DNA of 20,725 nucleotides from a virus: the IMG/VR virus record IMGVR_UViG_3300028394_002462, positions 1-20,725 of that record; one strand, written 5' to 3'. The position numbers and the translations under genes are program-made. The notes beneath the pieces are model-generated. The model did not search any database. It had not been told where the DNA came from and saw nothing but the letters and a program-made list of their open reading frames with translations. Position 1 is the stretch's first letter; each line of letters opens with the position of its first letter. This document shows positions 1 through 5,809 of the stretch, one piece after another.

Positions 1-382
1 TGCTCTCGAGGTTGAGCATGGGCTTCGTCCGATGCACGCCACCATTGAGCGCGAGGTCAATGCCCCAGCGCACGTCCTCCGGCTCTGCGTCGGTGGTAAG
101 CGAGTTGCCACCGTCGAATACGATCAGCGTGCGAACCGGACGCGCGGCTAGATCGCGCGCCACCCACAGAACTTTGTCGGCACGCACCCACACCCATCCG
201 TTCGTATCGTCCTCGTCGGGCGGCGTCTGGCGTGTCCACAGCGCGAACATATGCGAGCCGCCGCTCTGGTCCTGGTATCCCCTGACGTACTCGGTGGGCA
301 TGCCGCGCCTCTCGCTGTCGCCGGGAGCGCCGCCCGGCACCATTGCCGGGACGGCTTTCCCTACGTTCACGTGGAGATCCAC
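1..382 (-). CDS. Unrecognised protein, 3' end beyond the window edge
   Basis: An open frame with no stop runs from a GTG at 380-382 off the left end, giving about 127 visible residues. The frame reads like a real protein, with a balanced mix of residues and stretches such as GWVWVRADKVLWVARD and RTLIVFDGGN, whereas the competing frame on the same strand (57-419) is arginine-rich and low in complexity. The next upstream in-frame stop lies inside the end of the preceding gene, so the GTG is the first plausible start; an ATG at 341-343 is the alternative. Neither has a strong ribosome binding site. The gene follows the 421-705 gene by about 38 bases and is probably in the same leftward operon. 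I do not recognise the family and assign no function. Confidence 0.6.
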   Translation of the reverse strand, partial: MDLHVNVGKAVPAMVPGGAPGDSERRGMPTEYVRGYQDQSGGSHMFALWTRQTPPDEDDTNGWVWVRADKVLWVARDLAARPVRTLIVFDGGNSLTTDAEPEDVRWGIDLALNGGVHRTKPMLNLES

Positions 383-420
383 GCATCGGTTCTTTAACGT
401 GGGGTCGCGTAACGCGCACC

Positions 421-705
421 CTACGTGTCAGTGTCCATCATCCACGGCTTCGGCTCTTCGCCCGGGGCGAGAACCTCGAGGAACCGACTGTTCTCGTTGT
501 ACATGAACAGCCCGTTGCCGTAGTCGTCTAGGGGTGCGACGAAGCGGTGGCCCCGAGTGTCGAGGTCTTCGACCAGCGCCAGCAAGAGCACCGGCTCAAG
601 CTTCCGCTCCGGACCATCCTCACCTTGCTCCTCTACGACCGCCCTTGTGCCCGGATGCGCGGGGATCACCTGGTGGATGCGGTACCGCTCTTTCATCCTC
701 TGCAT
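421..705 (-). CDS. Hypothetical 94-residue phage protein
   Basis: The ATG at 703-705 is preceded by a strong ribosome binding site (GAGGAGG, about eight bases upstream), which supports both the gene and this start; an ATG three codons later is also possible. The product is acidic, with no cysteine pairs, signal peptide or membrane segment. It has a short hydrophobic helix-like run (LEPVLLLALVEDLD) and ends in Asp and Thr residues. It is the first gene past the proposed replication origin, so its leader RNA could carry the G-rich element at 733-753. I do not recognise the family. Confidence 0.65.
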   Translation of the reverse strand: MQRMKERYRIHQVIPAHPGTRAVVEEQGEDGPERKLEPVLLLALVEDLDTRGHRFVAPLDDYGNGLFMYNENSRFLEVLAPGEEPKPWMMDTDT

Positions 706-732
706 GACCTACCTCCTCGTGTTGCGGTGGCA

Positions 733-753
733 CCCTCCCCACCCTCCCCACCC
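733..753 (-). other. Predicted G-quadruplex motif
   Basis: The minus strand reads G3-T-G4-A-G3-T-G4-A-G3, five G-runs with one-base loops. This satisfies the usual intramolecular quadruplex rule with one run to spare, and one-base loops are the most stable class. It overlaps the first origin-like decamer and lies about 28 bases upstream of the 421-705 gene start, so it could form in single-stranded DNA during replication or in the leader RNA. Folding has not been tested. Confidence 0.7.
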
Positions 754-807
754 ACTTTCCTCCCCTCTACACTCTCTCTAATACTTACACTCTTTCTAGG
801 AAAAAGA

Positions 808-826
808 GGTTGGGGAGGGTGCCACC
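808..826 (+). repeat. 19-bp direct repeat, copy 1
   Basis: GGTTGGGGAGGGTGCCACC, identical to 896-914. The inverted element at 726-744 matches it at 17 of 19 positions. Confidence 0.85.
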
Positions 827-862
827 TTTGGGACCTATGAACGGTTGTACCTAGACTTCTCG

Positions 863-894
863 GGTGGCACCCTCACCGTAAAAAGGGTGCCACC
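863..894. repeat. Inverted repeat, 10-bp arms
   Basis: GGTGGCACCC (863-872) and GGGTGCCACC (885-894) are perfect complements separated by 12 bases. They can form a ten-pair hairpin or serve as two facing protein-binding sites. No U-tract follows on either strand, so a simple intrinsic terminator is not favoured. Confidence 0.8.
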
Positions 895-895
895 A

Positions 896-914
896 GGTTG
901 GGGAGGGTGCCACC
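896..914 (+). repeat. 19-bp direct repeat, copy 2
   Basis: GGTTGGGGAGGGTGCCACC, identical to 808-826. It ends four bases before the stop codon of the helicase gene on the other strand. Confidence 0.85.
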
Positions 915-917
915 CGC

Positions 918-2159
918 TCAGGTCGCGGGATGGACCATCTCGTACCGACGGACCTTGACTCCGTCGATTTTGCGCTCAACGCGTCGGTGCGTGCCGATGC
1001 GGGCCATCATCATGCCGACCTTCGTGGCCATGGCGGACCACTGCGAGGCGGGCACCTCTTGCTCCTCGAGGAAGTCGGCGACCGTGAACGCGTGCTTTGC
1101 GCGGGCGTACTGGACGAGGCGCGGGAAGAGCGGGTCTTGCGTCTCGTATCCGCTGTTCTGCTCCTCGCGCTGCTGCTCGAGCTCGGGCTCAAGCCAGTGC
1201 TGTTCGCCCTGCCGCCATGCTTCCATGGCCTCGGCCCAGACCTGTTCGTACTCGGCCTTGACCAGCTCGGTGTCGACGGCGTCGACCGATACGACCCACC
1301 ATCGCCGGTTGCCGGTCGGGTCGTGAAGCGGCTCGTCGTCGTTCGTGGTGGCGAAGAAGGCGCAGGTGCGCGGCACCTCGATCGTGTGCTTGCCGTACCA
1401 GGGACGGTACTTGTCGGTGGCCGAGCTGATGTAGTTCTTGACCGTGTCCTGGTCTGCCTTGCGCTTGCCGGCCAGCTCGGCGAGCTCGTAGATCCAGACG
1501 CCTTGGAGCGCGACGTACTTCTCCTTGCTGTCCCAGTCGATCTTGGTGTTCGAGTACCACGCTGGGTCATGGGCCATGATCTGGCAGAGGGTGCTCTTGC
1601 CCTTCCCGTGCGCGCCGTGAAGTACGAGGACCGTGTCGAGCTTCGAGCCGGGTTCCATCACGCGCCGCACGGCGCCGATGCACGTCTTGCGCGCGTAGGC
1701 CCGATGAAGCGGCGTGTCGATCACCTGCGCCCATCGGGTGAGCCACGTGTCGAGGCGCGGGACGCCATCCCACTCCAGCGAGGTGAGCCAGTCGCGGACG
1801 GGATGGTATCGGTTCTCATAGGCGATGAGCTCGAGCACCTCGTTCGTGTCCACCTTCTTGAACTCGACCCGGTGACGGCTGGCGATCTTCAGTCGCATCT
1901 CCGTCACGTCATGGTCGGCGATGGACTTGCCGTTGACCATGATGTTCTGTTTGAGCTCGCTGTACTTGATGTCGCCTGCAAACATCGGGTCGCCTCGAAG
2001 GATGGTGTCGAGGTTGAGCAGGCTGGACTTCGGGCGACTGGGGATGATCTGCCCGCCTGCGATTTTCGGAGGGTTCATTTCGAGGTCGAGGTCGAAGGGC
2101 TCCTCCTCGTCTGGCGGCGCGAGGTTGAGCATGGCGCGCATTTCGTCTTTGGTGGGCAT
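918..2159 (-). CDS. VapE-family (D5-like) replicative helicase/ATPase
   Basis: The product (413 residues) matches the virulence-associated E family of phage and satellite replication ATPases, superfamily 3-like helicases that unwind DNA at the origin. Visible motifs are a Walker A loop GAHGKGKST (182-190), a Walker B-like VWIYELAEL (221-229), a sensor-1-like FFATTND (268-274) and the family's GNRRWW arginine motif (283-288). The preceding SLEWDGVPRLDTWL (127-140) is also typical. The N-terminal 110 residues are a less conserved linker. The C-terminal 60 residues look like a small winged-helix module, as expected for origin binding. The ATG at 2157-2159 is preceded by AGAGGA; an upstream extension to 2258 would overlap the primase gene and is rejected. 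The gene starts eight bases after the primase-polymerase stop, so the two are probably translated together. Confidence 0.93.
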   Translation of the reverse strand: MPTKDEMRAMLNLAPPDEEEPFDLDLEMNPPKIAGGQIIPSRPKSSLLNLDTILRGDPMFAGDIKYSELKQNIMVNGKSIADHDVTEMRLKIASRHRVEFKKVDTNEVLELIAYENRYHPVRDWLTSLEWDGVPRLDTWLTRWAQVIDTPLHRAYARKTCIGAVRRVMEPGSKLDTVLVLHGAHGKGKSTLCQIMAHDPAWYSNTKIDWDSKEKYVALQGVWIYELAELAGKRKADQDTVKNYISSATDKYRPWYGKHTIEVPRTCAFFATTNDDEPLHDPTGNRRWWVVSVDAVDTELVKAEYEQVWAEAMEAWRQGEQHWLEPELEQQREEQNSGYETQDPLFPRLVQYARAKHAFTVADFLEEQEVPASQWSAMATKVGMMMARIGTHRRVERKIDGVKVRRYEMVHPAT

Positions 2160-2167
2160 GGGATCCT

Positions 2168-3022
2168 CTAGGACAGAAGGGTGTGGAGCGGCGCGTGCCA
2201 CCCGCAGGAGTTGAGATGCGAGCACTTGGCGTGGCCGGGACCGGAGACGGTCCACCACACCGACTTATCGGCGCACTGCGGGCACTTGACATGCCGCACA
2301 TGCAGAGTGTGAATGTCGGCCCCGAGCTGCTGACCGAGCGTGGTTCGCGCACTCGGGTCGAGGCGCAGCACGCGGGCGAGCTCCCGGTCGGCGGCGTCAC
2401 GCGACCAGGGCGTGCGCCTCGGGATGGACACGGCCTTCGGCACCGGGGGCCTCGGCTTCTCCTTGACCATATCGAAGAGCCACGAGGGCGCGTCCACCGC
2501 TTCCCGCGTGAATCCCGGCTCGTGGATCCACGCGTAGACGTGACCGCTTCGGTGAATGGTTGGTGGGGCACAGACGTACCCGCCCTCGCCACGCACATCG
2601 ACACCGGGCGCCATGCGCTGAGCGTTTCGGATGGTCACCCCTTCGGGGTAGCGCCAATAGAGATGCGCGCCCCGCGCGGTCCGCACTCCGAGTGTATGCA
2701 CTAGTCCGTGCTGTTTCACTTGCTCGTCGTACCACTCTTGAGCAGCGTCCCCGTCGATGTCGAGGACCCACACGCCCGAGACGCTCCCGGTCACAATGCC
2801 CACCCCTGCGCGTGGGTTCATTGTCCACCATTCGCGTACCTGGGCTTCGTCGGTCGTCGCCTTCTCGTGCCAGCCGTATAGGCGCGGGTGCTTGCCCCGC
2901 TGCTTCTCCTCGCAGTCAATACCCTTCCGACACGCGCACGTCTGCGTGACGGGGTCGACCTCGTATAGCGGGTGTACGCGTAAGCCCGCAGCTGCGTACC
3001 GCAGCGCGTATCGGATGTTCAC
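2168..3022 (-). CDS. Primase-polymerase (prim-pol, bifunctional DNA primase/polymerase N-terminal family)
   Basis: The 284-residue product resembles the archaeo-eukaryotic-type primase-polymerase domain common in phages and plasmids, which makes primers and can extend them. The N-terminal insert has the family's cysteine pattern followed by GKHPRLYGW (43-51). Catalytic-type motifs are VLDIDG (87-91, Asp88 and Asp90), RTARGAH (114-120) and GVDVRGEGGYV (140-150). Residues 247-275 form a C-terminal zinc ribbon (Cys247, Cys250, Cys267, Cys273), a fold often used to bind template DNA. Many relatives fuse this domain to a helicase; here the helicase is the separate downstream gene. The start is a GTG at 3020-3022 with AGGA six bases upstream; an in-frame TAA just above rules out a much longer form. 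Confidence 0.92.
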   Translation of the reverse strand: MNIRYALRYAAAGLRVHPLYEVDPVTQTCACRKGIDCEEKQRGKHPRLYGWHEKATTDEAQVREWWTMNPRAGVGIVTGSVSGVWVLDIDGDAAQEWYDEQVKQHGLVHTLGVRTARGAHLYWRYPEGVTIRNAQRMAPGVDVRGEGGYVCAPPTIHRSGHVYAWIHEPGFTREAVDAPSWLFDMVKEKPRPPVPKAVSIPRRTPWSRDAADRELARVLRLDPSARTTLGQQLGADIHTLHVRHVKCPQCADKSVWWTVSGPGHAKCSHLNSCGWHAPLHTLLS

Positions 3023-3052
3023 GATGTCCTGCCGTATCGCTCGCCGGGAGGT

Positions 3053-3075
3053 GCGGGGGGCTTAGCGCCCCCCGC
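3053..3075. other. Strong GC hairpin in the primase leader
   Basis: GCGGGGGGC (3053-3061) and GCCCCCCGC (3067-3075) are perfect nine-base complements around a five-base loop. There is no U-tract on either side, so this is not a classical intrinsic terminator. It lies between a candidate promoter (3115-3144) and the primase GTG at 3022, so it would be in the 5' leader RNA and could attenuate transcription or mark an end for the upstream transcript. Confidence 0.65.
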
Positions 3076-3077
3076 GA

Positions 3078-3095
3078 GCGGGTGATCAAGCCCGC
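3078..3095. other. Second, weaker hairpin in the primase leader
   Basis: GCGGG (3078-3082) pairs with CCCGC (3091-3095) around an eight-base loop. It sits two bases from the stronger hairpin at 3053-3075, giving a tandem structured leader. Confidence 0.4.
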
Positions 3096-3114
3096 GTCCG
3101 GCGAGGACATCCGT

Positions 3115-3144
3115 ACATTAACGGCGTCCCCTCGCTGGCGTCAA
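3115..3144 (-). promoter_or_regulatory. Candidate promoter for the primase-helicase genes
   Basis: On the minus strand TTGACG (3139-3144) is followed after 18 bases by TAATGT (3115-3120). The -35 is a good sigma70 match; the -10 is only fair. It lies in the gap between the virion-like gene (stop at 3148) and the primase, where a new transcript would be expected. Confidence 0.4.
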
Positions 3145-3147
3145 CGA

Positions 3148-3735
3148 CTACCCGATGATCTCGACGGTCATGGCGTCCAGGCGCGCGACGTTGCCGGCGT
3201 TCGCCACCGACCACGTGCCGATGAGGTCGAGCAGCTGGTCGGCGGTCGTGTCGACCGTCACGCTGGCAGTGCCCACGACCTCGGCGCCAGCCACGTACCC
3301 GCCCGCCGCGGCGAACAGATGCTCGCTCGTCGCACGCACAGCACCGGAGGCCCCGGTGCTACGCACGAGGATGTCGGCGCGGAGGTGGAACACGTCGCTG
3401 GTGGCCGGGTCACGTGCGGCGATCGTGGTAATGGTCGTCGACCCGAGCTTCAGCACGACGCCGAAGGTGTCGGTGCTGTTCTGCCCGACGATGGTCCCGA
3501 GGGCCATGACCCGGATGTGCGTGCCCGCGGTCAGCGCGCCGGCCGGGATGCTGACGCTACCGAACGAGGTCGCGACGGTCGTGTTCTGCACCGTCGCGCT
3601 CTGCACGGCGTAGATCTGCCCGCCGACCTTCGCCGCGGGGTGCGTGCTCAGTGCGCGCTTGGTGGTGATGACGCCGGTCACGGCGGCGTCGTGGTCGAGG
3701 GAGCGGGACTGCATGAACTCAGGAAGCTTGCTCAT
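3148..3735 (-). CDS. Beta-rich virion-like protein (possible decoration or fibre protein)
   Basis: The 195-residue product is rich in Thr, Ser, Ala, Val and Gly with alternating beta-type stretches, such as ATVQNTTVATSFGSVSIPAG (47-66) followed by GTHIRVMALGTI. This 'unstable noun - two-strand - IPAG.L..G..IRV' style is typical of beta-sandwich phage structural proteins, usually decoration, head-fibre or tail-associated. There are no enzyme motifs. The ATG at 3733-3735 has a good AGGAG ribosome binding site; the longer frame to 3780 lacks one. The location is odd, since it lies inside the leftward regulatory and replication arm, far from the other structural genes. It may be a late-expressed insertion with its own promoter in the 58-base gap upstream. 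The structural role is inference from composition. Confidence 0.7.
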   Translation of the reverse strand: MSKLPEFMQSRSLDHDAAVTGVITTKRALSTHPAAKVGGQIYAVQSATVQNTTVATSFGSVSIPAGALTAGTHIRVMALGTIVGQNSTDTFGVVLKLGSTTITTIAARDPATSDVFHLRADILVRSTGASGAVRATSEHLFAAAGGYVAGAEVVGTASVTVDTTADQLLDLIGTWSVANAGNVARLDAMTVEIIG

Positions 3736-3793
3736 TTTGACTCCTACGGGGCGGGTGCGCGCTGAGGATAGCACGCTCACCCCTCGAGGTGTA

Positions 3794-4162
3794 CTACGCC
3801 GCCACCTCTCGCCGCCGCTTGGGCCGCGCGCCCCTCTGGCGCCCGACCATGTACGGCAGGTCCATCTTCTTCGCCCACTCTTTCACTGCACACTGAAGAG
3901 TCTTGCGGTCCATCGGGCTCCGCGTCTCCTCGGCGATCTCGTCCCAGGTGAACGCGCCCGTGTTCCAGAGCGCGAGGTGCTCGTGGTACTCGTCGCGCAT
4001 CCGGTACCGGGTGGGCGGGCACCCCCACGCGACGAGGATCTCGCGCATGGTCGAGGTCCGCATCCGTTCCCGGCGCGCCATCCACTCGAGGGACACGCCG
4101 TCCATGCGCTCCATGATCCAGAGCAGCACGAGGACGGGGTCATGGTTCGTAGGGGCGCTCAT
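3794..4162 (-). CDS. Possible DNA-binding protein with HTH-like segments
   Basis: The 122-residue product has two helical stretches that could each hold a helix-turn-helix: residues about 22-46 (GVSLEWMARRERMRTSTMRE) and about 70-97 (FTWDEIAEET followed by DRKTLQCAVKEWAKK). It ends in a basic tail, GRQRGARPKRRRE (107-119). This would fit a small phage transcription regulator or a terminase small subunit, but no family-specific motif settles it. The ATG at 4160-4162 overlaps the zinc-ribbon gene's stop as ATGA, so the longer frame to 4222 is rejected. It is the last gene of an unbroken chain of overlapping genes that begins at 6015. Confidence 0.65.
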   Translation of the reverse strand: MSAPTNHDPVLVLLWIMERMDGVSLEWMARRERMRTSTMREILVAWGCPPTRYRMRDEYHEHLALWNTGAFTWDEIAEETRSPMDRKTLQCAVKEWAKKMDLPYMVGRQRGARPKRRREVAA

Positions 4163-4386
4163 GGCTTGCCCTCTTGAACCATCGCCGTGACGTCTTCGGT
4201 GGCGAGCTCGACGGTAAACCATTCGTGCCGCTCAGGGCACACACGACGGCGCACGACCACGTCGGACGTGTACCAGGACGCTACCTCTCCAGCTGCGCGG
4301 ATGCGCCCGCAGTAAACGCCCGGGCTGTCGTTGGGCTGGCGAGTGTCCACGACGCGCGAGGCCTTGCCGCAGCGGGTGCAGGTCAT
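4159..4386 (-). CDS. NrdR-like zinc-ribbon protein
   Basis: The 75-residue product resembles the N-terminal zinc ribbon of the ribonucleotide reductase repressor NrdR. It begins MTCTRC (Cys3, Cys6), continues with VVDTR (12-16) and later RRRVCPERHEWFTVE (46-60), echoing NrdR's VIDSR, RRRREC and RFTTFE. The last metal ligand pair would be Cys50 and His54 instead of two cysteines, with Cys26 spare. The ATP-cone domain of NrdR is absent, so nucleotide sensing is not expected. It may bind DNA or simply share the fold. The ATG overlaps the upstream stop as ATGA, which fixes the start; a longer frame to 4521 is rejected. Confidence 0.75.
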   Translation of the reverse strand: MTCTRCGKASRVVDTRQPNDSPGVYCGRIRAAGEVASWYTSDVVVRRRVCPERHEWFTVELATEDVTAMVQEGKP

Positions 4387-4721
4387 GGCTCCTCCTCGCG
4401 GCGGTGCTCGCCGCGTTCGATACGGTCGGCGTTCAGGAGAAGCAGGCCGCGCCCCGCTGGTGAGAGCGACGGTACGCCACGCTCGATGGGATGTGGCGCG
4501 TTCGCGTGTGCGCGGAGCCACGCCACCACGGCGGCGCGCTCCAGAGCTTGGCCTTTGTCGCGTGCGAAGTCGTAGGCTCGCGCGATGTCCTCGTTGTCAG
4601 CTCTACGCATTGATCGAAGCTCGCGCAGCTCTGATATGAGCTCCTTCACTGCCGGTGACGTGTAGAGCCCATGCTTCTCGTTCTCGGCGATCCGCGCCTC
4701 GAGGTCGTCTAGGTCGATCAT
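4383..4721 (-). CDS. IERGEHRR-motif small protein, member 3 (112 residues)
   Basis: This is the third and longest of three tandem related genes. It carries ERAAVVAWLR at 61-70 and ends in IERGEHRREEEP (101-112). The N-terminal 60 residues are charged and helical, including LISELRELRSMRRADNEDIA. The segment between the two motifs (71-100) is longer than in its relatives. No catalytic or metal-binding motif is visible. It overlaps both neighbours by four bases (ATGA), implying coupled translation. The shared motifs suggest one ancestral gene was duplicated. Function is unknown; a protein-interaction role fits the composition but is a guess. Confidence 0.8.
   Translation of the reverse strand: MIDLDDLEARIAENEKHGLYTSPAVKELISELRELRSMRRADNEDIARAYDFARDKGQALERAAVVAWLRAHANAPHPIERGVPSLSPAGRGLLLLNADRIERGEHRREEEP
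4389..4421 (+). repeat. 33-bp direct repeat, copy A
   Basis: This 33-base stretch is identical to 4724-4756. Its last 21 bases also occur at 4999-5019. On the minus strand it encodes the IERGEHRREE end of the member 3 protein. Confidence 0.85.
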
Positions 4722-4984
4722 GACTCCTCCTCGCGGCGGTGCTCGCCGCGTTCGATCTTGTCAGCAAGAATGGTGCAGGCATCTTCGATGGAGATGGTGA
4801 TGCCGACCCCGTGGATGGCGCGCTCACGCAGGTGGGCCACCACGGCGGCGCGCTCCTCGTTGCGGGCTGCGTCCATCGCGTGCATGACATGCTCGCTGTC
4901 ATCACGAAGGCGGCAGCGAAGTTGCTCCAGTTCATCGAACGCGTTCGCGAGAATACGAAGCGTTTCGGCTCGTCCATTCGTCAT
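4718..4984 (-). CDS. IERGEHRR-motif small protein, member 2 (88 residues)
   Basis: The middle gene of the tandem trio. It shows ERAAVVAHLR at 44-53 and ends in IERGEHRREEES (77-88). The N-terminal half is a probable amphipathic helix (LRILANAFDELEQLRCRLRD). Only about 23 residues separate the two motifs, compared with 30 in member 3. ATGA overlaps join it to both neighbours. It shares a 33-base identical DNA segment with member 3 at the 3' end but differs strongly in the N-terminal half, so it is an old or recombined duplicate. No function can be assigned. Confidence 0.8.
   Translation of the reverse strand: MTNGRAETLRILANAFDELEQLRCRLRDDSEHVMHAMDAARNEERAAVVAHLRERAIHGVGITISIEDACTILADKIERGEHRREEES
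4724..4756 (+). repeat. 33-bp direct repeat, copy B
   Basis: Identical to 4389-4421, at the equivalent 3' end of the member 2 gene. Confidence 0.85.
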
Positions 4985-5142
4985 GCCTTCTCCTTCCTGC
5001 GGTGCTCGCCGCGTTCGATGATGTCTCGCAGTTGCCGAACGCGAAGCGTCCCCATCAACAGGTCGTGCGCCTCGGCGATCTCTAGTTCCCGGTCGAGCAG
5101 CGCGAGGACGGCGGCGCGCTCCTTCTGTTCTTCGTGCGTCAT
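4981..5142 (-). CDS. IERGEHRR-motif small protein, member 1 (53 residues)
   Basis: The smallest of the trio starts at an ATG (5140-5142) that overlaps the RusA stop as ATGA, and its own stop overlaps the next ATG in the same way. It has ERAAVLALLD at 8-17 and ends in IERGEHRRKEKA (42-53), the same two motifs in the same order as its neighbours. It looks like a minimal form: a short N-terminus, the first motif, about 24 variable residues and the tail. The overlaps on both sides and the motif conservation are the main reasons to call so short a gene. Function unknown. Confidence 0.75.
   Translation of the reverse strand: MTHEEQKERAAVLALLDRELEIAEAHDLLMGTLRVRQLRDIIERGEHRRKEKA
4999..5019 (+). repeat. 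Direct repeat, partial copy C (21 bp)
   Basis: Matches the last 21 bases of the 33-base repeat at 4389-4421 and 4724-4756, at the 3' end of the member 1 gene. Confidence 0.8.
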
Positions 5143-5606
5143 GGCGTCACCTCGCGCATGGTGACCTCGACCCGCGGCTGCTCATTCCCCCAGGCGAACC
5201 ACGAGGACGCTGCGATGCTCACGATGCACCGGTCATTCTGGACCACGCGGGCGATCTGCATCGCGTCGAGAGTGATCTTCACGACGTTGTCCAGGTCGTG
5301 CCGCGAGGTCGCCGGAAGGCGGTACTCGGGCAGTCCCCACAGCGCGCGGTCGATGTAGGAGGGGCGCGTCTTCGGGCGCGGATGGTAGGCGCGGATCTCG
5401 GCCTCCCACAGCGGAGCCGACTCGTTGCATGGGATGTAGTACCTGCCTCCGCAATGGCTAAGATGCTGCTCGCGCAACTGGTGCGCGCCCTCGTGCTCCC
5501 ACGCACGGGTAGTCTCCGGCGTGCGGGCGCTCCCGGTCGCGCGCGTGAACACGGGACGCCCCTTGCCTCGCGGCTCGAGCAGGATGGTGTAGCTGCGCTC
5601 GATCAT
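5139..5606 (-). CDS. rusA: RusA-family Holliday junction resolvase
   Basis: The 155-residue product fits RusA, a homodimeric endonuclease that cuts four-way junctions during phage recombination. It starts with a beta strand and the basic segment RGKGRPVFTR (13-22). The core motif DLDN (104-107) is followed by Lys110, LDAM (113-116) and Asp125. The spacing of Asp104, Asp106, Lys110 and Asp125 equals that of the essential Asp70, Asp72, Lys76 and Asp91 of E. coli RusA, so the enzyme is probably active. A 30-40 residue insertion between the basic segment and the core makes it longer than the 120-residue E. coli protein. ATGA overlaps link it to both neighbours. It probably acts with the ERF protein and exonuclease of the rightward operon. 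Confidence 0.88.
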   Translation of the reverse strand: MIERSYTILLEPRGKGRPVFTRATGSARTPETTRAWEHEGAHQLREQHLSHCGGRYYIPCNESAPLWEAEIRAYHPRPKTRPSYIDRALWGLPEYRLPATSRHDLDNVVKITLDAMQIARVVQNDRCIVSIAASSWFAWGNEQPRVEVTMREVTP

Positions 5607-5809
5607 GGCTTCACCTTGAGCACGTCAGGACCGAAGCGCACCACGCCATCGAGGCGTGCCTCTGCCACCGCCCAGCGGGTAGCGTAGTCGATCATCTTGC
5701 GTTCACACTCCGCGTGCCGGGCCTTCTCGTCCTCGAGGGCGCGCTCGGCCGTTTCCAGACGCGTGAGGAGGCTGTCGATGAGCGTGCGCAGCTGCATCGC
5801 TTCGTTCAT
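5603..5809 (-). CDS. Small coiled-coil protein
   Basis: The 68-residue product is mainly one long predicted coiled coil (about residues 5-50) with heptad-like leucines and many Glu, Arg and Lys residues, such as LIDSLLTRLETAERALEDEK. It ends in a short hydrophobic segment. No enzymatic motif is visible. The ATG overlaps the repressor's stop codon as ATGA, so it is the second gene of the leftward operon and would be made together with the HTH protein. It could be a partner or antirepressor, but nothing in the sequence proves that. Confidence 0.75.
   Translation of the reverse strand: MNEAMQLRTLIDSLLTRLETAERALEDEKARHAECERKMIDYATRWAVAEARLDGVVRFGPDVLKVKP

Larger units (their letters stand above)
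706..917. other. Gene-free repeat region, candidate replication origin
   Basis: This is the longest non-coding stretch in the window. It holds five copies of the decamer GGTGGCACCC or its complement, at 726-735, 817-826, 863-872, 885-894 and 905-914, in orientations minus, plus, minus, plus, plus. Two copies belong to an identical 19-base unit, GGTTGGGGAGGGTGCCACC, at 808-826 and 896-914. A pyrimidine-rich, comparatively AT-rich tract (about 755-807) lies between the first copy and the rest. The region abuts the 3' end of the VapE-type helicase gene. In staphylococcal pathogenicity islands the origin is likewise a pair of iteron sets around an AT-rich segment next to the rep helicase gene. 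The origin role is inference from that arrangement; a transcription terminator or a regulatory region is the alternative. Confidence 0.6.

Noticed and set aside
57-419. 120-residue minus-strand frame
   Set aside because: Arginine-rich and repetitive; the overlapping frame from 382 to the left edge reads as a real protein.
12-506. 164-residue plus-strand frame
   Set aside because: Antisense to two minus-strand genes, one with a strong ribosome binding site, and low-complexity composition.
930-2171. 413-residue open frame on the plus strand
   Set aside because: It mirrors the VapE gene, which has clear motifs; long antisense frames are expected in GC-rich coding DNA.
2193-2202. Near copy of the origin decamer (GCGTGCCACC)
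   Set aside because: One mismatch, lies inside the primase coding region, and could easily arise by chance.
3053-3075. Hairpin as a classical intrinsic terminator
   Set aside because: There is no U-tract on either side.
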